Below are positions 39,733-48,956 of a stretch of 62,459 bases of DNA, in pieces. The first letter of the stretch is position 1. Every line of letters starts with the position of its first letter. The translations under genes and the position numbers were made by a program. Below the pieces are notes generated by a model. That model was not told where the DNA came from. It searched no databases and saw only the letters and a program-made list of their open reading frames with translations. The stretch is taken from contig JAPOVT010000004.1 in NCBI GenBank assembly GCA_026708015.1, positions 1 to 62,459 on the forward strand. The letters run 5' to 3'. The DNA comes from a bacterium. Lineage in GTDB: Bacteria; Actinomycetota; Acidimicrobiia; Acidimicrobiales; Bin134.

Positions 39733-41355
39733 CTACATCGACTCCGGCGCGCTCACGCCCAAGGTGCCGAGGCCGACGGCCAGACCCACACGGGCGGCGT
39801 CAATCAGCACGAGGCGGGCTTGGGTCAGCTCGGGGGCGATGCCGGTGCCCACCACGTAGCAGTCGTGGTAGAAGCTGTGGACCGCGGCGGCGAAGTCCCG
39901 TAGCCACGCGGTAACCCGATGCGGGGCGCGCTCTTCGGCCGCGGCTGCGATCACTTCGCCCAGCGTGGAGAGCTGGCGCATCATCTCCAACTCCCGCCCG
40001 TGAACCAGCACCCCCAAGTCCACCTGGTCGACGCTCAACCGCTCCACCCCGTCGGCTTGGGCCCGGGCCGCGATTGAGCACACCCGGGCGTGGGCCATCT
40101 GCACATAGAACACCGGGTTCTCCATTACCTGGGCTGCCGCCTTGGCCAAATCAAAGGTCGGGGCGGTGTCCATCGACTGGAGTAGGTAGGTGAACCGGGC
40201 GGCGTCGGCCCCCACTTCGTCGATCACCTCGCGCAGCTCGATGATGTCGCCAGTGCGCTTGGACAGCCGCACCTCCTCGCCGTCGCGCTCCAGGCTCACC
40301 AACTGGGTCACCACCACCTCCAGGCTGGCGGGGTCGCAGCCCAGCGCAGCCATGGCTGCCTTCATGCGGGCCACATACCCGTGGTGGTCGGCCCCCCAAA
40401 CATTGATGAGCAGGCCTTCTGAGCCCGCTCGATCAAGTTTGTCGCGGTGATATCCGATATCTGGCAGCAGATAGGTGTACTCGCCATCGGACTTGATCAA
40501 CACCCGGTCTTTGTCGTCGCCATGGTCGCTGGATCGCAGCCACAAAGCCCCCTCGGCCTGGTAAGAGGCCCCGGCGGCATCCAGGGCGGACAGCGTTTCG
40601 CCAATGACCCCGGAGTCAACCAGCGCCTGTTCACTGGACCACGTGTCGAACGCCACCGCCATCGAGCCCAATACCTCCCGCTGGTCAGCCAGCGCCCGTT
40701 CCCTCCCCCACTGGCGGGCGTCGGCATCTGCGGGCATCTCCGCAGCCCATTCGGCGATGTACTGGCCGTTGTAGCCGTCCTCGGGCACCGGCTCTCCAGC
40801 CCGGACGGCGGCCAAAGAGGCACCGTACAGATCCATCTGCGTGCCCCGGTCGTTGATGTAGAACTCCCGCTGCACCTTGTAGCCGCACCATTCCAGCAGC
40901 CGGGCCACCGCGTCGCCATAAGCCGCTCCCCGGCCGTGGCCGGCATGCACCGGCCCGGTGGGGTTGGCGCTGACAAACTCCACGATCACCGTGCGGCCCT
41001 GGCCCAGGTTCTGGCGCCCGTAGCCTTCGATGCCGGCCGCCGCTGCGTCAAGCACCACGCTGTGCAGCCAACTCGGCGCCAGCTTGAAGTTGACGAATCC
41101 AGGGCCAGCCACGCTCACCTCTGCCACGTGCTCAGGCTGATCCTGCTCCAACCAGCCAGCCAGCTCCACCGCCAGATCTCGGGGATTGCGACCCGCCCCC
41201 TTGGCTATGGCCAGCGCGGCATTGGACGACCAGTCCCCGTGCTCGCGCCGCGCCGGTCGCTCCAGCCCGACCTGGAAGTCGCCCGGCAGGTCGATCCCGC
41301 AGGCCACGAGCGCGGCGCGCAGGGCATCAGAAAGTGAGGTGCGGATGTCGGCCAT
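39733..41355 (-). CDS. argS: Arginyl-tRNA synthetase
   Basis: Charges tRNA-Arg. The ATG at 41355 is preferred to one at 41367; the protein has about 540 residues. The HIGH-like motif is in SANPTGPVHAGHGRG, and the KMSKS-like loop appears as RLSKRTGDIIELRE. The N-terminal domain for the tRNA D-loop and the C-terminal anticodon domain are present. It is immediately upstream of lysA. It lies beside a tRNA-Arg gene, its own substrate, although that tRNA is on the other strand. Confidence 0.96.
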   Translation of the reverse strand: MADIRTSLSDALRAALVACGIDLPGDFQVGLERPARREHGDWSSNAALAIAKGAGRNPRDLAVELAGWLEQDQPEHVAEVSVAGPGFVNFKLAPSWLHSVVLDAAAAGIEGYGRQNLGQGRTVIVEFVSANPTGPVHAGHGRGAAYGDAVARLLEWCGYKVQREFYINDRGTQMDLYGASLAAVRAGEPVPEDGYNGQYIAEWAAEMPADADARQWGRERALADQREVLGSMAVAFDTWSSEQALVDSGVIGETLSALDAAGASYQAEGALWLRSSDHGDDKDRVLIKSDGEYTYLLPDIGYHRDKLDRAGSEGLLINVWGADHHGYVARMKAAMAALGCDPASLEVVVTQLVSLERDGEEVRLSKRTGDIIELREVIDEVGADAARFTYLLQSMDTAPTFDLAKAAAQVMENPVFYVQMAHARVCSIAARAQADGVERLSVDQVDLGVLVHGRELEMMRQLSTLGEVIAAAAEERAPHRVTAWLRDFAAAVHSFYHDCYVVGTGIAPELTQARLVLIDAARVGLAVGLGTLGVSAPESM

Positions 41356-41405
41356 GAACTGGCACATGGTACCGGCGCCCCGCTGGGTATACTCACCCAG
41401 TTACT

Positions 41406-41478
41406 GCCCACGTAGCTCAGGGGATAGAGCACTTGCCTCCGGAGCAAGGGGTCGCAGGTTCGAATCCTGCCGTGGGCG
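41406..41478 (+). tRNA. tRNA-Arg, anticodon CCG
   Basis: 73 bases folding as a cloverleaf: acceptor GCCCACG/CGTGGGC, D arm GCTC/GAGC, anticodon stem CTTGC/GCAAG around loop CTCCGGA (anticodon CCG, reading CGG), T arm GCAGG/CCTGC with TTCGAAT, discriminator G. CCA is not encoded. The sequence that follows is an integrase remnant, so the 3' end is the probable attachment site of an integrated element. No second copy of the 3' end is visible downstream. Confidence 0.95.
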
Positions 41479-41519
41479 CTGCCGGTGACTGTGGACGGGC
41501 GCCGCCGCGAGATCGGGTT

Positions 41520-41536
41520 GGGGGGGGGGGGGGGGG
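41520..41536. repeat. 17-base G homopolymer
   Basis: An unbroken run of 17 G separates the tRNA-Arg flank from the integrase remnant. It marks the exact start of recognisable integrase similarity. The length may be an assembly artefact, as such runs are hard to read. Confidence 0.9.
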
Positions 41537-42281
41537 CTGGCCCGAGGTGAGCCTGGCCGACGCCCGCGCCAAGGCATTCGAGTACCGCGCCACGGCAGCC
41601 GGCGGCCGCGATCCTTTGGCCGACAAGCGCCGAGGCGATGTGCCGACGTTCCGGGATGCTGCGAAGAAGGTGTTGGATGCGAATCGGGCGCGGTGGCGTA
41701 GCGACCGGACCGCGACCCTGTGGTGGGCGTCGCTGGAGAACCACGCGCTCTCCATCATCGGGGACATGGCGGTAGACCGCATCTCCCAGTCCGACGTGCT
41801 GAGGTGCGTGGAGCCGATGTGGGCGACGCGCTCCGAGACGGCCCGCATCGCCACATGGGACGAAATCGACTTCGCAGCCCGCGAGTGGAAGATCCCCGCT
41901 GAGAGAATGAAGGCCGCATCCGAGCACCGAGTGCCCCTCAGCGACGCCGCCCTCGACGTGCTGGACCAAGCCAAGAACTGCCACGACGGCTCTGACTTGG
42001 TATTCCCCTCCCCGCTCAAGCCGGGCAGACCCCTGTCCGACATGACGCTGACGAAGATCTTGCGCTACATCGGCCTGGCCGACCGGGCCACCGTCCACGG
42101 CTTCCGCGCCAGCTTCCGCACATGGGCCCTCGAACAGGCCGACGCACCCTGGGCAGTGGCCGAGGCCGCATTGGCCCACAGCCTCGGCAACTCAACCCAA
42201 CAGGCCTACATCCGAGGCGACGCCTACACCAAACGCCGCCAACTCATGGACCAATGGGCCGAGTACCTGGAGGTGAAATAG
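41537..42281 (+). pseudogene. P4-type tyrosine recombinase (integrase), decayed
   Basis: Translated from the G run to 42281, the protein matches P4-type integrases: VSLADARAKAFEYRATAAGG (N-terminal arm-binding part), then the SAM-like core, then HGFRASFRTWA, ALAHSLGN and QQAYIRGDAYTKRR with the catalytic Arg, His and Tyr. The N-terminal start is missing (no start before the G run). About 120-130 residues are lost between WATRSETA and ATWDEIDF, including the first catalytic Arg. The remaining frame stays open. It lies 59 bases after the tRNA-Arg, the classic site of this family. It is not expected to be active. Confidence 0.8.
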
Positions 42282-42429
42282 GAAGGCACCAGACCCTCCA
42301 TAGAAGGTATGCCGGTCCCGATCGCCACCTCAGGCAACAGGGACAGTCCTTGGAGGGCGTTCAGGACGTGCTGCACCTCGGCAGTGAACGCTCGTCCGAT
42401 CTCGACGTGGGAGCGGGAATTCATACTGG

Positions 42430-42643
42430 TCAGATGGCCATGCCGGTCGTGGCGTTTTGTGTCCAGAGGCCCGCAGTCCGGTCGTAGCGGCGCATGGCCT
42501 GGACGCTCTTGTGTCGGGTGTGGCGCATGATGTCTGCTTCGTCGATCCTCCGGTTCTTCGCCTCGGTGATGAACCCGGCTAGGAGCGAGTGGGCTGAGTA
42601 GTTACCGTATCCGTCGGCTCGCTCGATGCCAGCCGCCCTATCG
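42430..42643 (-). pseudogene. Second tyrosine recombinase C-terminal fragment
   Basis: Minus-strand frame of about 70 codons with no start; an in-frame stop lies just upstream. It matches the C-terminus of site-specific recombinases: YGNYSAHSLLAGFITEAK, then IMRHTRHKSVQAMRRYDR with the catalytic His-context and Tyr. The usual HxxR here reads HSLL, so the catalytic Arg is replaced by Leu. It points toward the first integrase remnant. Two different recombinase remains within 1.1 kb indicate repeated integration and decay. The 148-base gap on its left shows no gene. Confidence 0.65.
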
Positions 42644-42679
42644 CTTCAGTCTTGACCCATATCGAGAGCTAGCGTCTCG

Positions 42680-45418
42680 TTAGCGGTGAGCGTTTGCGCC
42701 GAGACCAGCGACCGGAGCGAGGCCTCGACGACTGGACAGGATTGCCGCGTCCTTCGGATTGGTGCTCCGGCGGAGGCCCTTGAGAACAGCCTGCTGGGTC
42801 TCCGGCGTCCAGAAGATCCGCAGCCGTTCACGTGCTCGGGTCACCGCCGTGTAGAAGATGCTGTGTGAGATATCGTTCTCGTTGGCGTCGGTGATCACGA
42901 TCTTGACGGAGTCGTACTCAAGTCCTTGTGCCTTGTGGATTGACACTGCATAGGCCACCTGGAACGGCACCGTTGTGTTCAAGGAGTCATCGTCATCGTC
43001 GCTGACGTCATAGTTGTACACAGCGAACCGTACGGTGTTGTTCCCCATCCATTCGAGTTCAGTGCCGTGCACATCGAACTCGCTTATGGTTCTGTCGAGC
43101 TGAACGTCGAACTGAACACGGTCGCGCTCCGGCGTGATGCAGACGATTCGGCCCTTGAGGTTGTTGTAGATCACGGGTCGAAACCGTCCAGTCTCATTGA
43201 ACAGAATTGGATCGCCCACCTTGTACGTCGAGGCACGCCATGTGGTCGCTTCGCCCCGGTTGCTGGCCTGCAGGAACCGGTTGACGTTGTTGATGCCGTA
43301 GAGGCCGTCGTAGTTCAGGCACAGGATGATTTCGTCATCGCTCTGCGCTTCGAACAGCGACTTGTCGAGCTGTGATGAGTAGCCGTTGCGTGCGATGGCC
43401 TCAGCGACGTCATCTGCGATGCTCCTGACCTTGTACCAGAAGCCGAGCAGGTTCTCGCTCTTGGTGCGGAATGGCGTGGTGAGCTCGAAGACTGAGGTGG
43501 GTGGGACGAAAGAACGCATCAGCCCGAACCAGTTCCCGAACTGGATCGACTCGATTTGGTAGACGTCGCCCACGAGCACCAGCAGCTTGAACGACGTCGT
43601 CTCCAGGACCTTGAGCAAGTCGGCGTTGCTGACCGTGCTGCACTCGTCGATGACGAGAAGGTCGAACTCCGCATCGGAAGCTGCTTGCCAGATGTGGCTG
43701 CTGACCGTACGAAACGTCGAATTCTGCGCATTGACCCTACGCGTGAGATTGTCGACGGCCGGATTCGTGTGAGCAAGGAAGAGCTTCGAGCTGCTGTTGA
43801 AGTAGTTTGCGATGTGGTCGACCATGGTCGACTTGCCAGTGCCAGCGGCGCCGTAGATCAGCGCGACGCAGGAGTCGCTGAAAAGGCGTTTGAGCGCATC
43901 CTTCTTGACTTCGTCGTCCAAAGCGTGGGGTGTCTGCTCAAGCCAGCGCTCAACCGCCTTTGTGTAACCGTCGATCCCATCCGACGCGAAATCCTGGAGC
44001 TTCTCAACGATCTCGGAGGTATCGTCCTCGTAACCCCGCACGAAGACGTGCTCCTTGTCCTCTTCGAGCCGGCGGTGAGTGTGCTTGTAGTAGAGCTTGC
44101 CGTTGTGCGCGCCAATCAGCTTGGCGACGTCGCCGAACTCTTCTAGATCAGTCACCGGCGTGTATAGCATTCCGTAACGCTCGACGTTGCTCTTCACTCG
44201 TCTAGCGAGGACTTCGTTGTCCCTACCCGTCATGCCGATGCTCTCGACGAGATCCCAGAATCGCGGGTTGTGACCTATCAGCGAAGTGCAGAAGGGCATG
44301 GTGTCGAACGGGATACATCCGTACTGCGCCTTCATTCCTGAGAGGAGTGGACAACCTTCCGGGGAATACTGCGGTTTCAGAAACTGATTGTGCATTCGCA
44401 GCATGAGGTACCTAATGACGTTGTGCCCTGGTGCTGCGGCTTGCACCAGGCGACGGGCTGCATCCAACACGGGAAATATCTGCGGCCTTCCGACGCGAGC
44501 CGTTCCGTCTGCCCTAACCGCCCCGTAATCGTTGTCAGGCAGGTCGATAACATCGAGCAGATTGCTGGACTGCGAGGTCAAACGCCCCATTACGTAGCGG
44601 TATTCAGGGGAATTCGTCTGCACATTGGTGGTGATGCCCAGGAGGCGTGCGAAGTTGTCAAACTCACACGGTCGGATCGAGACGGCCCACTCTCGAATGA
44701 TCGTAATCGGCATGGTTTCGCCGAATACATCGATCGAGTCATTCTTAAGCGCCAGCATCGCCGAGTACTCGTCGGTCATGTCGATGTCGGTGAAGGCGAT
44801 GATGCGGTCGGACTTGCTCACCTTGTTAACGGCTGGGTAGAACGTGACCTCGTAGTAGATGCGACCACCAGTGAAGAACGGCCGCGTCTTGTGGATGTAG
44901 TACCGGTCGGACCGGTCGCTGCTCAATCTCGACCGGCGTACGGCTTCGATCCTGTCGCCGATCTTCTCGTGATACTCCTTGAGTGATGGATCGAGATCGA
45001 TCGGAAATGACTCAAGATTCGCCAGCACGTCAGTCTCGCAGCAATCCGCCAGAACACGTCGTGTTCGAAATAGGTATTCGTAATACTTGAGCATCAGCCG
45101 TTCGGACGCGTCACCGTCAAGCGTGTAATGCGAAGCGCTCTTCTGGATCAGCTTGTGAAATCTTCCGAGGAAGTTGAACCTGGCGTCGGCTCTCACGAAG
45201 GCGAGCGCCGGCGCCACGGCCTCATACTTGAACTCGGCACTGGATTTGCCCGTGTGGAGTCGTACGACAACGCCTTCGACCAGATTCCGGAGTTGAGCGA
45301 GTACGTTCTGAGAGAGCAGTGCGCGATCGTCGGCGAGCGAGTCGATGTTTTTACAGATCGCATCATTCGCGCTTTGAATCTGCTCGCCGACCGTGGTCAC
45401 GAGAGTCGCCTCCCCCAC
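42680..45418 (-). CDS. SF1 helicase with large unrecognised N-terminal region
   Basis: 912 residues. The C-terminal part is a superfamily 1 (UvrD/RecD-like) helicase: Walker A GAAGTGKSTMV at about 522, Walker B LLVIDECSTVSN, motif III LVGDVYQIESIQ, AYAVSIHKAQGLEYDSV and the terminal VTRARERLRIFW. The first about 500 residues match no domain I recognise. They contain FFTGGRIYYEVTFYPAVNK and QYGCIPFDTMPFC and look folded, not disordered. It is noticeably less GC-rich than the operons around it, which suggests transfer. It stands alone, with a 559-base gap before the MntA-HepT pair and recombinase remains behind it. Anti-phage defence is inferred from context only. Confidence 0.8.
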   Translation of the reverse strand: MGEATLVTTVGEQIQSANDAICKNIDSLADDRALLSQNVLAQLRNLVEGVVVRLHTGKSSAEFKYEAVAPALAFVRADARFNFLGRFHKLIQKSASHYTLDGDASERLMLKYYEYLFRTRRVLADCCETDVLANLESFPIDLDPSLKEYHEKIGDRIEAVRRSRLSSDRSDRYYIHKTRPFFTGGRIYYEVTFYPAVNKVSKSDRIIAFTDIDMTDEYSAMLALKNDSIDVFGETMPITIIREWAVSIRPCEFDNFARLLGITTNVQTNSPEYRYVMGRLTSQSSNLLDVIDLPDNDYGAVRADGTARVGRPQIFPVLDAARRLVQAAAPGHNVIRYLMLRMHNQFLKPQYSPEGCPLLSGMKAQYGCIPFDTMPFCTSLIGHNPRFWDLVESIGMTGRDNEVLARRVKSNVERYGMLYTPVTDLEEFGDVAKLIGAHNGKLYYKHTHRRLEEDKEHVFVRGYEDDTSEIVEKLQDFASDGIDGYTKAVERWLEQTPHALDDEVKKDALKRLFSDSCVALIYGAAGTGKSTMVDHIANYFNSSSKLFLAHTNPAVDNLTRRVNAQNSTFRTVSSHIWQAASDAEFDLLVIDECSTVSNADLLKVLETTSFKLLVLVGDVYQIESIQFGNWFGLMRSFVPPTSVFELTTPFRTKSENLLGFWYKVRSIADDVAEAIARNGYSSQLDKSLFEAQSDDEIILCLNYDGLYGINNVNRFLQASNRGEATTWRASTYKVGDPILFNETGRFRPVIYNNLKGRIVCITPERDRVQFDVQLDRTISEFDVHGTELEWMGNNTVRFAVYNYDVSDDDDDSLNTTVPFQVAYAVSIHKAQGLEYDSVKIVITDANENDISHSIFYTAVTRARERLRIFWTPETQQAVLKGLRRSTNPKDAAILSSRRGLAPVAGLGANAHR

Positions 45419-45977
45419 GCGTCTGTTCTGGAATGCACGAGCCTGCTCGTCTCGAGATCACGCCAAGCTGGCCTTCGCCGGAGGGGATGTCCCGCTGCCT
45501 CACGACTTTGGGATTCGGCTTCCTTCAAGACTGTATGTGGCAACTGCCGTTGCTCGGACGTGATCAAGCATCCAATCGGCGCCAGCGCTCGGCGTGGTGG
45601 GCGGGCCGCTGGCACCTGTATTCTGCTGCCAACATGTTCGCAGCGATGCCCCACGGGCTCGGTCTCATACATGGCTGGCGAAGTATCGCTCGTCATGCGC
45701 GGGTACGCAACGACCACTGACCGCCCTCCAGTCGACGAGTATCCGACTTCGCCAACTCGAATGAGACGAAATCGGCTGAACCCGTCTCAAATCCGCGGCG
45801 ATACGCCCCCTAAGCGACAGAATCGATGAGATCGGACAACAACAGTTCTCAGGTGCGTATCGTCGCGATCGTTGGGCGGTCTTCGCTCATCGTATGCCGC
45901 CGCTTGCCAGATGCCGAATGAAGAATCCGCGAACGCACTGGAATTGTCGCTCCCGCAGCTAGGCGGGTGTGTCGCCG
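45419..45977. other. 559-base intergenic stretch, no gene found
   Basis: Between the helicase start and hepT. Overlapping open frames exist on both strands, but none has a recognisable domain, ribosome site or consistent codon usage. The helicase promoter should lie at its left end. The right part is more GC-rich than the helicase. I cannot exclude a small RNA. Confidence 0.5.
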
Positions 45978-46346
45978 CTACAGTTCGATGCCTGGCCGGT
46001 CGCGGTCGATGCCGGTGTCGTCGAGGAGATCAGACAGCGAGGCGGCCAGGTCTGGGGCGCTGACGCTGATGGCTTCCCACACCAGCTCCCGGTCTATGTC
46101 GTCGTAGTCGTGGGCGATGAAGTTGCGCATGGCCCGCGCCTTGTCCAACGGCAGACCGGGGCGCTGGCGGGCGAGTTCCTGAGACAGCTTGCCTGCTGCC
46201 TCGCCGATGATCTCCAACTGGCGCTCGGCGGCGGCTCGCGCCATCCAACTGGTCTCAAAGAGGTCCCGACCGTCATCGGCGATCTCTTCGAGACGTTCCG
46301 CGGCGAGCAGGATGTGCTCTATGAGATCGCTGTCTCGGCCGTTCAC
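45978..46346 (-). CDS. hepT: HepT-type HEPN ribonuclease toxin (DUF86)
   Basis: 122 residues. The family signature RX4HXY is present as RNFIAHDYDDID, which forms the ribonuclease site in HepT toxins. The N-terminal helix LIEHILLAAERLEEI is typical. Its ATG overlaps the mntA stop (ATGA), the standard arrangement, so both are co-translated. Toxin activity is neutralised by adenylylation by MntA near the HXY tyrosine. The cell target is RNA, as known for the family. Confidence 0.9.
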   Translation of the reverse strand: MNGRDSDLIEHILLAAERLEEIADDGRDLFETSWMARAAAERQLEIIGEAAGKLSQELARQRPGLPLDKARAMRNFIAHDYDDIDRELVWEAISVSAPDLAASLSDLLDDTGIDRDRPGIEL

Positions 46347-46645
46347 AGCGAGATGGCGTCGGCGAGGACTCCGCGATGCTTGTCCTTGAGCCCGCCAACT
46401 GAGATCACGTCCACGTCACAACCCAACAGCTCCTCGAGTTCCAGCTTCAGCCCTGCCTGATCGAACAGCGATGCGCCCTGTTTGAACCGGGCCAAGAAGT
46501 CGCAGTCGCTGTCGTCGCTGTCGTCGCCGCGCGCCACCGAGCCGACCAGTGCAATCGAGTCAGCCTTGTTGCGGGCCGCAGCAGCGCGGATGGCCTCGCG
46601 GTGTTTGCCCAACACAGCGTCGCGGCGTGCACCCATATACCCCAT
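46343..46645 (-). CDS. mntA: MntA-type nucleotidyltransferase antitoxin
   Basis: 100 residues from the ATG at 46645. The minimal nucleotidyltransferase motif is intact in VGSVARGDDSDDSDCDF (GS, then DxD). It modifies HepT with AMP and so blocks its RNase activity, by family knowledge. The C-terminus has LELEELLGCDVDVISVGGLK, typical of the family. The frame is open further upstream into the older nucleotidyltransferase-HEPN gene, so a fusion or a read-through is possible. The internal start is preferred because the 100-residue length matches the usual antitoxin. Confidence 0.85.
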   Translation of the reverse strand: MGYMGARRDAVLGKHREAIRAAAARNKADSIALVGSVARGDDSDDSDCDFLARFKQGASLFDQAGLKLELEELLGCDVDVISVGGLKDKHRGVLADAISL

Positions 46646-47720
46646 GCTAGACGCTCGGGCTCCCTGAACCTCCCGGGTTACCCCCGGCCTCCCACGGCGG
46701 TCGGCGCTCGCGTCTCCGATAGATCCCCCAAAGCACTCCAGGCCGCCTCCCAACAGAAGAACCGCACACGCAGCTGACGCCGGTTCCAAGGCCGATGTCG
46801 GGTTGCGGGCCGGGGGCTCGCGGCCGATGTCAGGGGCGGGATGTTGTTGGATGCGGGCGATGCGGGCGCACCAGGCCAGGCACAGGTCGGCTTGGGGAGG
46901 CCGGTAGCCGAGTTTTTGCTCGATGACGGCGATGCTGACCATTGCCATCTGTGCTGCGGCTTCGGCCATCTGCGCAGCAAAAAGCTCGGTGGCGGTGCCG
47001 GGGTCGCCGTCGATGCCGACCTCTGCGGAACAGGCGCTGGTTTGGCGCCACACCGACGCTTCTTCGGGGGCGATGGGGCCGAGGCATTCTGCGAGCACCT
47101 CAGCAGCTGGTTGGGAGAGGTTCGGGCGGGCGGCGTCCAACAGGTCGCCGATCTTGTGGATCTTCTCGGGGTGGGGGCCTTCGAGCGCGTGGATAAGCGC
47201 TTTGAGCGAGTTCTCCATGACGGTCTGGGAAAAAGCACAGACATTGAGCATCCTGCTGTGTTTGATGCGGTCGGCATCGTTGATGTAGCCGGCCGACAGG
47301 GCCTTGGTCTCTGCAGGCCACGGGCTCAACTGGCCCTGCAGGCTGGTGAGGGCGTGTTCGGCGTTGGCCAGGCTGTCGGCGGCCTGGCCCTCGTCAGTGG
47401 GGGCCATGCCGATCTCCTTGTCCCAGTCGATGGCGGCCGCGGGCGGGCGCGACAGCAGCGTCACCGCGTGCGAGGCGATATGGGCCTCGAACGTCGACCG
47501 GCACCGTTTGGTGCGGACCTCCCACTCGGGACGGTCGGTGACCCGCACATCGCAGCCCAGCCCGACAGCGTCCCGCACGGCCTCTCGGGCCTCCCCGGCG
47601 ATGCGGTGCCGGTCCGTGTAGTCGCCCAAATCGTCGAACACCAACACTAAGTCCAAATCCGAACCGGCCACCTGCTCGCCGCGGGCCACCGAACCGAACA
47701 ACAGCACCTCCCCCGGGTCC
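46646..47720 (-). pseudogene. Nucleotidyltransferase-HEPN protein, front end cut by IS3
   Basis: The same frame as mntA, open from the IS3 border to 46646. The first part has the nucleotidyltransferase motif LLFGSVARGEQVAGSDLD, but the N-terminal helix that should precede it is lost at the IS boundary (47721). A HEPN-like domain follows (AEHALTSLQGQLSP, MENSLKALIHALEGPHPEK, VSIAVIEQKLGY). After GYRPPQ the sequence becomes low-complexity with no clear domain, and no stop separates it from MntA. The gene is thus 5'-truncated. Its 3' end may have lost its stop, giving a 454-residue frame. Whether it is expressed from the IS is unknown. Confidence 0.6.
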
Positions 47721-47766
47721 TGAGGTTCCCCCCTTTTCGTGGAGGCATGCTCTATAAGGAGGGGCT

Positions 47767-48052
47767 ATGTCCAGACTGCGAAGGAGTTTCGATCGGGAGT
47801 TCCGCGATGGGGCTGTCCGGATCGTCAAGGAGACCGGGCGGCCGGTGGCCCATGTGGCCCGGGAGCTCGGTGTGTGTGAGGGCACGCTGGGGAACTGGGT
47901 GCGCCAGGACCAGGCCGAGCAGGCCGGAGGGCTTACCGCCGATGAGCGGGCCGAGCTGGCCCGGCTCCGCAAGAGGGTGGCCGAGCCGGGGGATGGAGCG
48001 TGATGTCCTCAAACGATCCGCAGTCGTTTGGGTGAACGAGGCAACGCGGTGA
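47767..48052 (+). pseudogene. IS3 OrfA (helix-turn-helix), apparently frameshifted
   Basis: The ATG at 47767 follows AAGGAGG by 7 bases. The first 79 residues form the HTH DNA-binding protein (VRIVKETGRPVAHVARELGV) and the start of a leucine zipper (LARLRKRVAE). The family then continues MERDVLKRSAVVWV, which is found in another frame from about 47993. A surplus G in the GGGGG run near 47985 would explain it. The first frame stops at 48003. In an intact element OrfA and OrfB are joined by a -1 frameshift. The result here is probably inactive. Confidence 0.7.
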
Positions 48053-48729
48053 CCGCAGAGTTCATCGCCGCCCATAGGACCGACCACGGCGTGCCTCACG
48101 CAGTGTCGTTGCGGGCGCTGGATGTCGCGCCCTCGACGTTCTACAAGCACCTCAACCGGCCGCCGGCCGATCAGCTGCTGCGCCGGCAGGCCTTCGACGC
48201 CGAGGTGAAGAGGGCGTTCGACCGCTCCCAGTGGACCTATGGGTCGTCCAGGGTGCGCGCCCAGCTGCGCCGAGAGGGGACATCGGTGTCGAAGAAGACT
48301 GTGGAGGCCTCGATGGCCCGCCAGGGGCTGTGCGCCCGCCCCAAACGCAAGAAGGGCCTGACCAGCCAGAACCCCGGTGCCGCGGCTCCTGAGGACTTGC
48401 TGCGCCGCGACTTCGGCGCCAAGGCGATCAACCAGAAGCAGTGCGGCGACTTCAAAGAAGTCAAAACCGCCGAGGGCCCGGTGTTCTCAGCGACGGTGCT
48501 GGACCTGTGCTCGCGGCGCATGGTCGGGTTCGCCACCTCCGATTCCCACCCGACCGCGGAGCTGGCCAAAGCCGCGATCAACACCGCGGTGGCCACCAGG
48601 GGCGGGAACATCGACGGCGTGGTCTTTCACTCCGACAAGGGGTCGCAATACACCGCCGAAGCCTTCGCCGCAGCCTGCCGACGGCTCGGCATCGCCCGAT
48701 CCTCCGGAAGGACCGGCAACGCCTTTGAC
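48028..48729 (+). pseudogene. IS3 OrfB transposase, 5' part
   Basis: The retroviral-type integrase catalytic protein of IS3. Present are the HTH_21 region (ALDVAPSTFYKHLNRP), the first catalytic Asp (QCGDFKEV) and the second (FHSDKGSQYTAEAF). The frame runs to GNAFD, where IS110 was inserted. The catalytic Glu lies in the separated 3' piece (50051-50266), so it is inactive. Part of the frame continues 51 bases into IS110 and is not IS3 sequence. Confidence 0.9.
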
Positions 48730-48956
48730 TGTGAGCATGATGTGGGGGTCGTCCGGCTGGTGTCTGACTCGTGCTTTTGACTGGCCTTGGTGCCTTTGCG
48801 TTGATCTGTCGGCGCTGGTCGGGCGGCGATCAACGCAGCGCCGGCTGGCCGGGAGGGCGGTGACCGAATAGGGGCCTGCTCGCCAAGACCGACTCTTCAC
48901 AGTCCTGTCCTGTCCGCCCGACCGGCTGGCACAGACCGTCCATTGGAGGGACAGCC
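48730..48956 (+). ncRNA. Candidate bridge RNA region of IS110
   Basis: 227 bases between the left IS110 edge and the transposase start contain no gene. A perfect 9-base stem GCGTTGATC (48798-48806) / GATCAACGC (48828-48836) encloses a 21-base loop, the kind of stem-loop that holds target- or donor-binding sequence in known bridge RNAs of this family. A GC-rich segment and the stem GGCC repeats follow. The position and lack of coding fit the known IS110 layout. The exact RNA ends are unknown. Confidence 0.55.

Noticed and set aside
41479..42281. Start of the integrase in the frame from 41433
   Set aside because: That start lies inside the tRNA and the frame passes through the poly-G run; it is not a credible translation start.
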